DNA of 6,313 nucleotides from Treponema sp. (GTDB taxonomy: Bacteria > Spirochaetota > Spirochaetia > Treponematales > Breznakiellaceae). This document shows, in pieces, positions 5,649 to 6,313 of the stretch. Below the pieces are notes generated by a model. The model did no database searches. It was not told where the DNA came from and worked only from the letters and a program-made list of their open reading frames with translations. The translations under genes and the position numbers were made by a program. The stretch covers positions 1 through 6,313 of the forward strand of contig JAIRUO010000098.1 of NCBI GenBank assembly GCA_031254385.1, read 5' to 3'. Positions within the stretch are counted from its first letter, which is position 1, and the number at the start of each line of letters is the position of its first letter.

Positions 5649-6313
5649 ATGTCTTTTTCACGGTTTTGCGCGAAGTTTTGCTATTTATTAATACTGTCAT
5701 TGCTGGTTTTTTCCGCAGTCTCGGGCCTTCATGCCCAGAGTTTCTCTTTGCCAGTGGTTGGAGTCGAAAGCAGCCGGAATGCGGGGCCGCTTTTTCCCTC
5801 AGCATTATTCACCAGCTTTATTGAATCATTTAAGGCCAGAGAAGCTGCAAGGCCTTACTGGGTAAACACAGAAAACGAATCAATCAATTTACAACGCCAA
5901 TACACTGAGGCCGAATCCATACTCCTCAATAATGATATTCTTGCTTTTTATGGTCATCCCCTTTCAAGAAACATGGGTATACTAGGGCGTCATACCAAGG
6001 AAGAATTAAACACTATGCTGACAGCGCTAGCAGAAGAGTACAGGACAGCGGGTGGCCGTGAAATTAAAAAAGCCTTCCATATAATATACGGAACCGTATG
6101 GCCCGAAGGTGAAATCGGGATATTAAGAGAATCGGTTCTTAGGGAATACATAGAATATGCCTTAGAAAACGATATACTTGTTTTTATCGATCATCAGATT
6201 GGTAGGTATAACCCTGTTGATTCCCTAAGGCAGATGCTGCCCTGGCTAAGGTACCCCAATGTCCACCTTGCGCTTGATCCGGAATGGCGGACTACCAGGC
6301 CAATGCAGGAAAT
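5649..6313 (+). CDS. Secreted protein of unknown function, 5' part only
   Basis: The frame is open from ATG 5649 to the right edge, 221 complete codons without a stop. Residues 1-29 form a Sec signal peptide: Arg5 and Lys9, a hydrophobic core LLILSLLVFSAV, and a likely signal peptidase I site after LHA (27-29). There is no lipobox Cys. The mature part shows AFYGHP (99-104) followed by MGILG, then AFHIIYGTVWPEGEIGIL, DILVFIDHQIG, and near the edge LALDPEWR (207-214). The regular alternation of such strands with helices looks like a barrel or Rossmann-like fold. From memory similar 'FYG.P...MG.LG' and 'ALDPEWR' patterns occur in uncharacterised exported proteins, especially of actinobacteria, but I cannot name a function. 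A stop (5640-5642) lies three codons upstream, which supports this ATG. No strong ribosome binding site is seen. It follows the previous gene by 26 bases. A 61-codon frame at 5639-5824 is an overlapping shadow. Confidence 0.8.
   Translation, partial: MSFSRFCAKFCYLLILSLLVFSAVSGLHAQSFSLPVVGVESSRNAGPLFPSALFTSFIESFKAREAARPYWVNTENESINLQRQYTEAESILLNNDILAFYGHPLSRNMGILGRHTKEELNTMLTALAEEYRTAGGREIKKAFHIIYGTVWPEGEIGILRESVLREYIEYALENDILVFIDHQIGRYNPVDSLRQMLPWLRYPNVHLALDPEWRTTRPMQE

Noticed and set aside
5639..5824. 61-codon + frame starting ten bases before the secreted protein gene
   Set aside because: It is an out-of-frame overlap of the signal-peptide gene, whose frame stays open to the edge and has far better protein character.
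1..6313. CRISPR arrays, tRNA or rRNA genes, transposases and integrases
   Set aside because: Looked for and not seen; the only repeats are the short ones listed near the TIR-rsmE intergenic region.

Overview
The window suggests a spirochaete of the Treponema type. The base composition of most of it is balanced (about 50% G+C by eye), and it carries an Rnf electron-transport operon in the rnf(CDG)EAB order. That would fit the termite-gut treponemes, but this is an inference from gene content and protein style, and no taxonomic marker in the window proves it.

Left part (1-2063, + strand): the distal end of an rnf operon. A few bases at the left edge look like the end of an upstream gene, probably rnfG. 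They overlap rnfE, which overlaps rnfA, and rnfB follows after an 8-base gap. RnfA and RnfE are the paired six-helix membrane subunits, each with the two conserved half-membrane cysteines. RnfB is the membrane-anchored polyferredoxin that feeds electrons to the complex, which couples ferredoxin:NAD+ electron transfer to Na+ or H+ movement.

Middle part (2105-3876, - strand): a clearly AT-rich two-gene island, pointing towards rnfB. The first gene encodes an N-terminal TIR domain with an intact predicted catalytic Glu, fused to a C-terminal domain resembling DUF6273. The second encodes a GNAT-fold acetyltransferase whose GTG start overlaps the TIR stop by one base. Composition, orientation and placement between two housekeeping loci point to horizontal acquisition. 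A TIR-based defence or signalling module is the most interesting reading, but it is a hypothesis.

Intergenic stretch 3877-4038: this divergent region holds a candidate promoter for the TIR gene with repeated TTGACAAC motifs, three tandem CCCYACT heptamers, and an extended -10 box placed so that transcription of rsmE would begin at or next to its GTG start codon.

Right part (4039-6313, + strand): rsmE (16S rRNA m3U1498 methyltransferase), then an unfamiliar protein with an HExxH...H zinc-peptidase-like head, a helical middle and a coiled-coil tail, then the start of a secreted protein with a signal peptide that runs off the right edge. The three follow each other with gaps of 9 and 26 bases and may be one operon.
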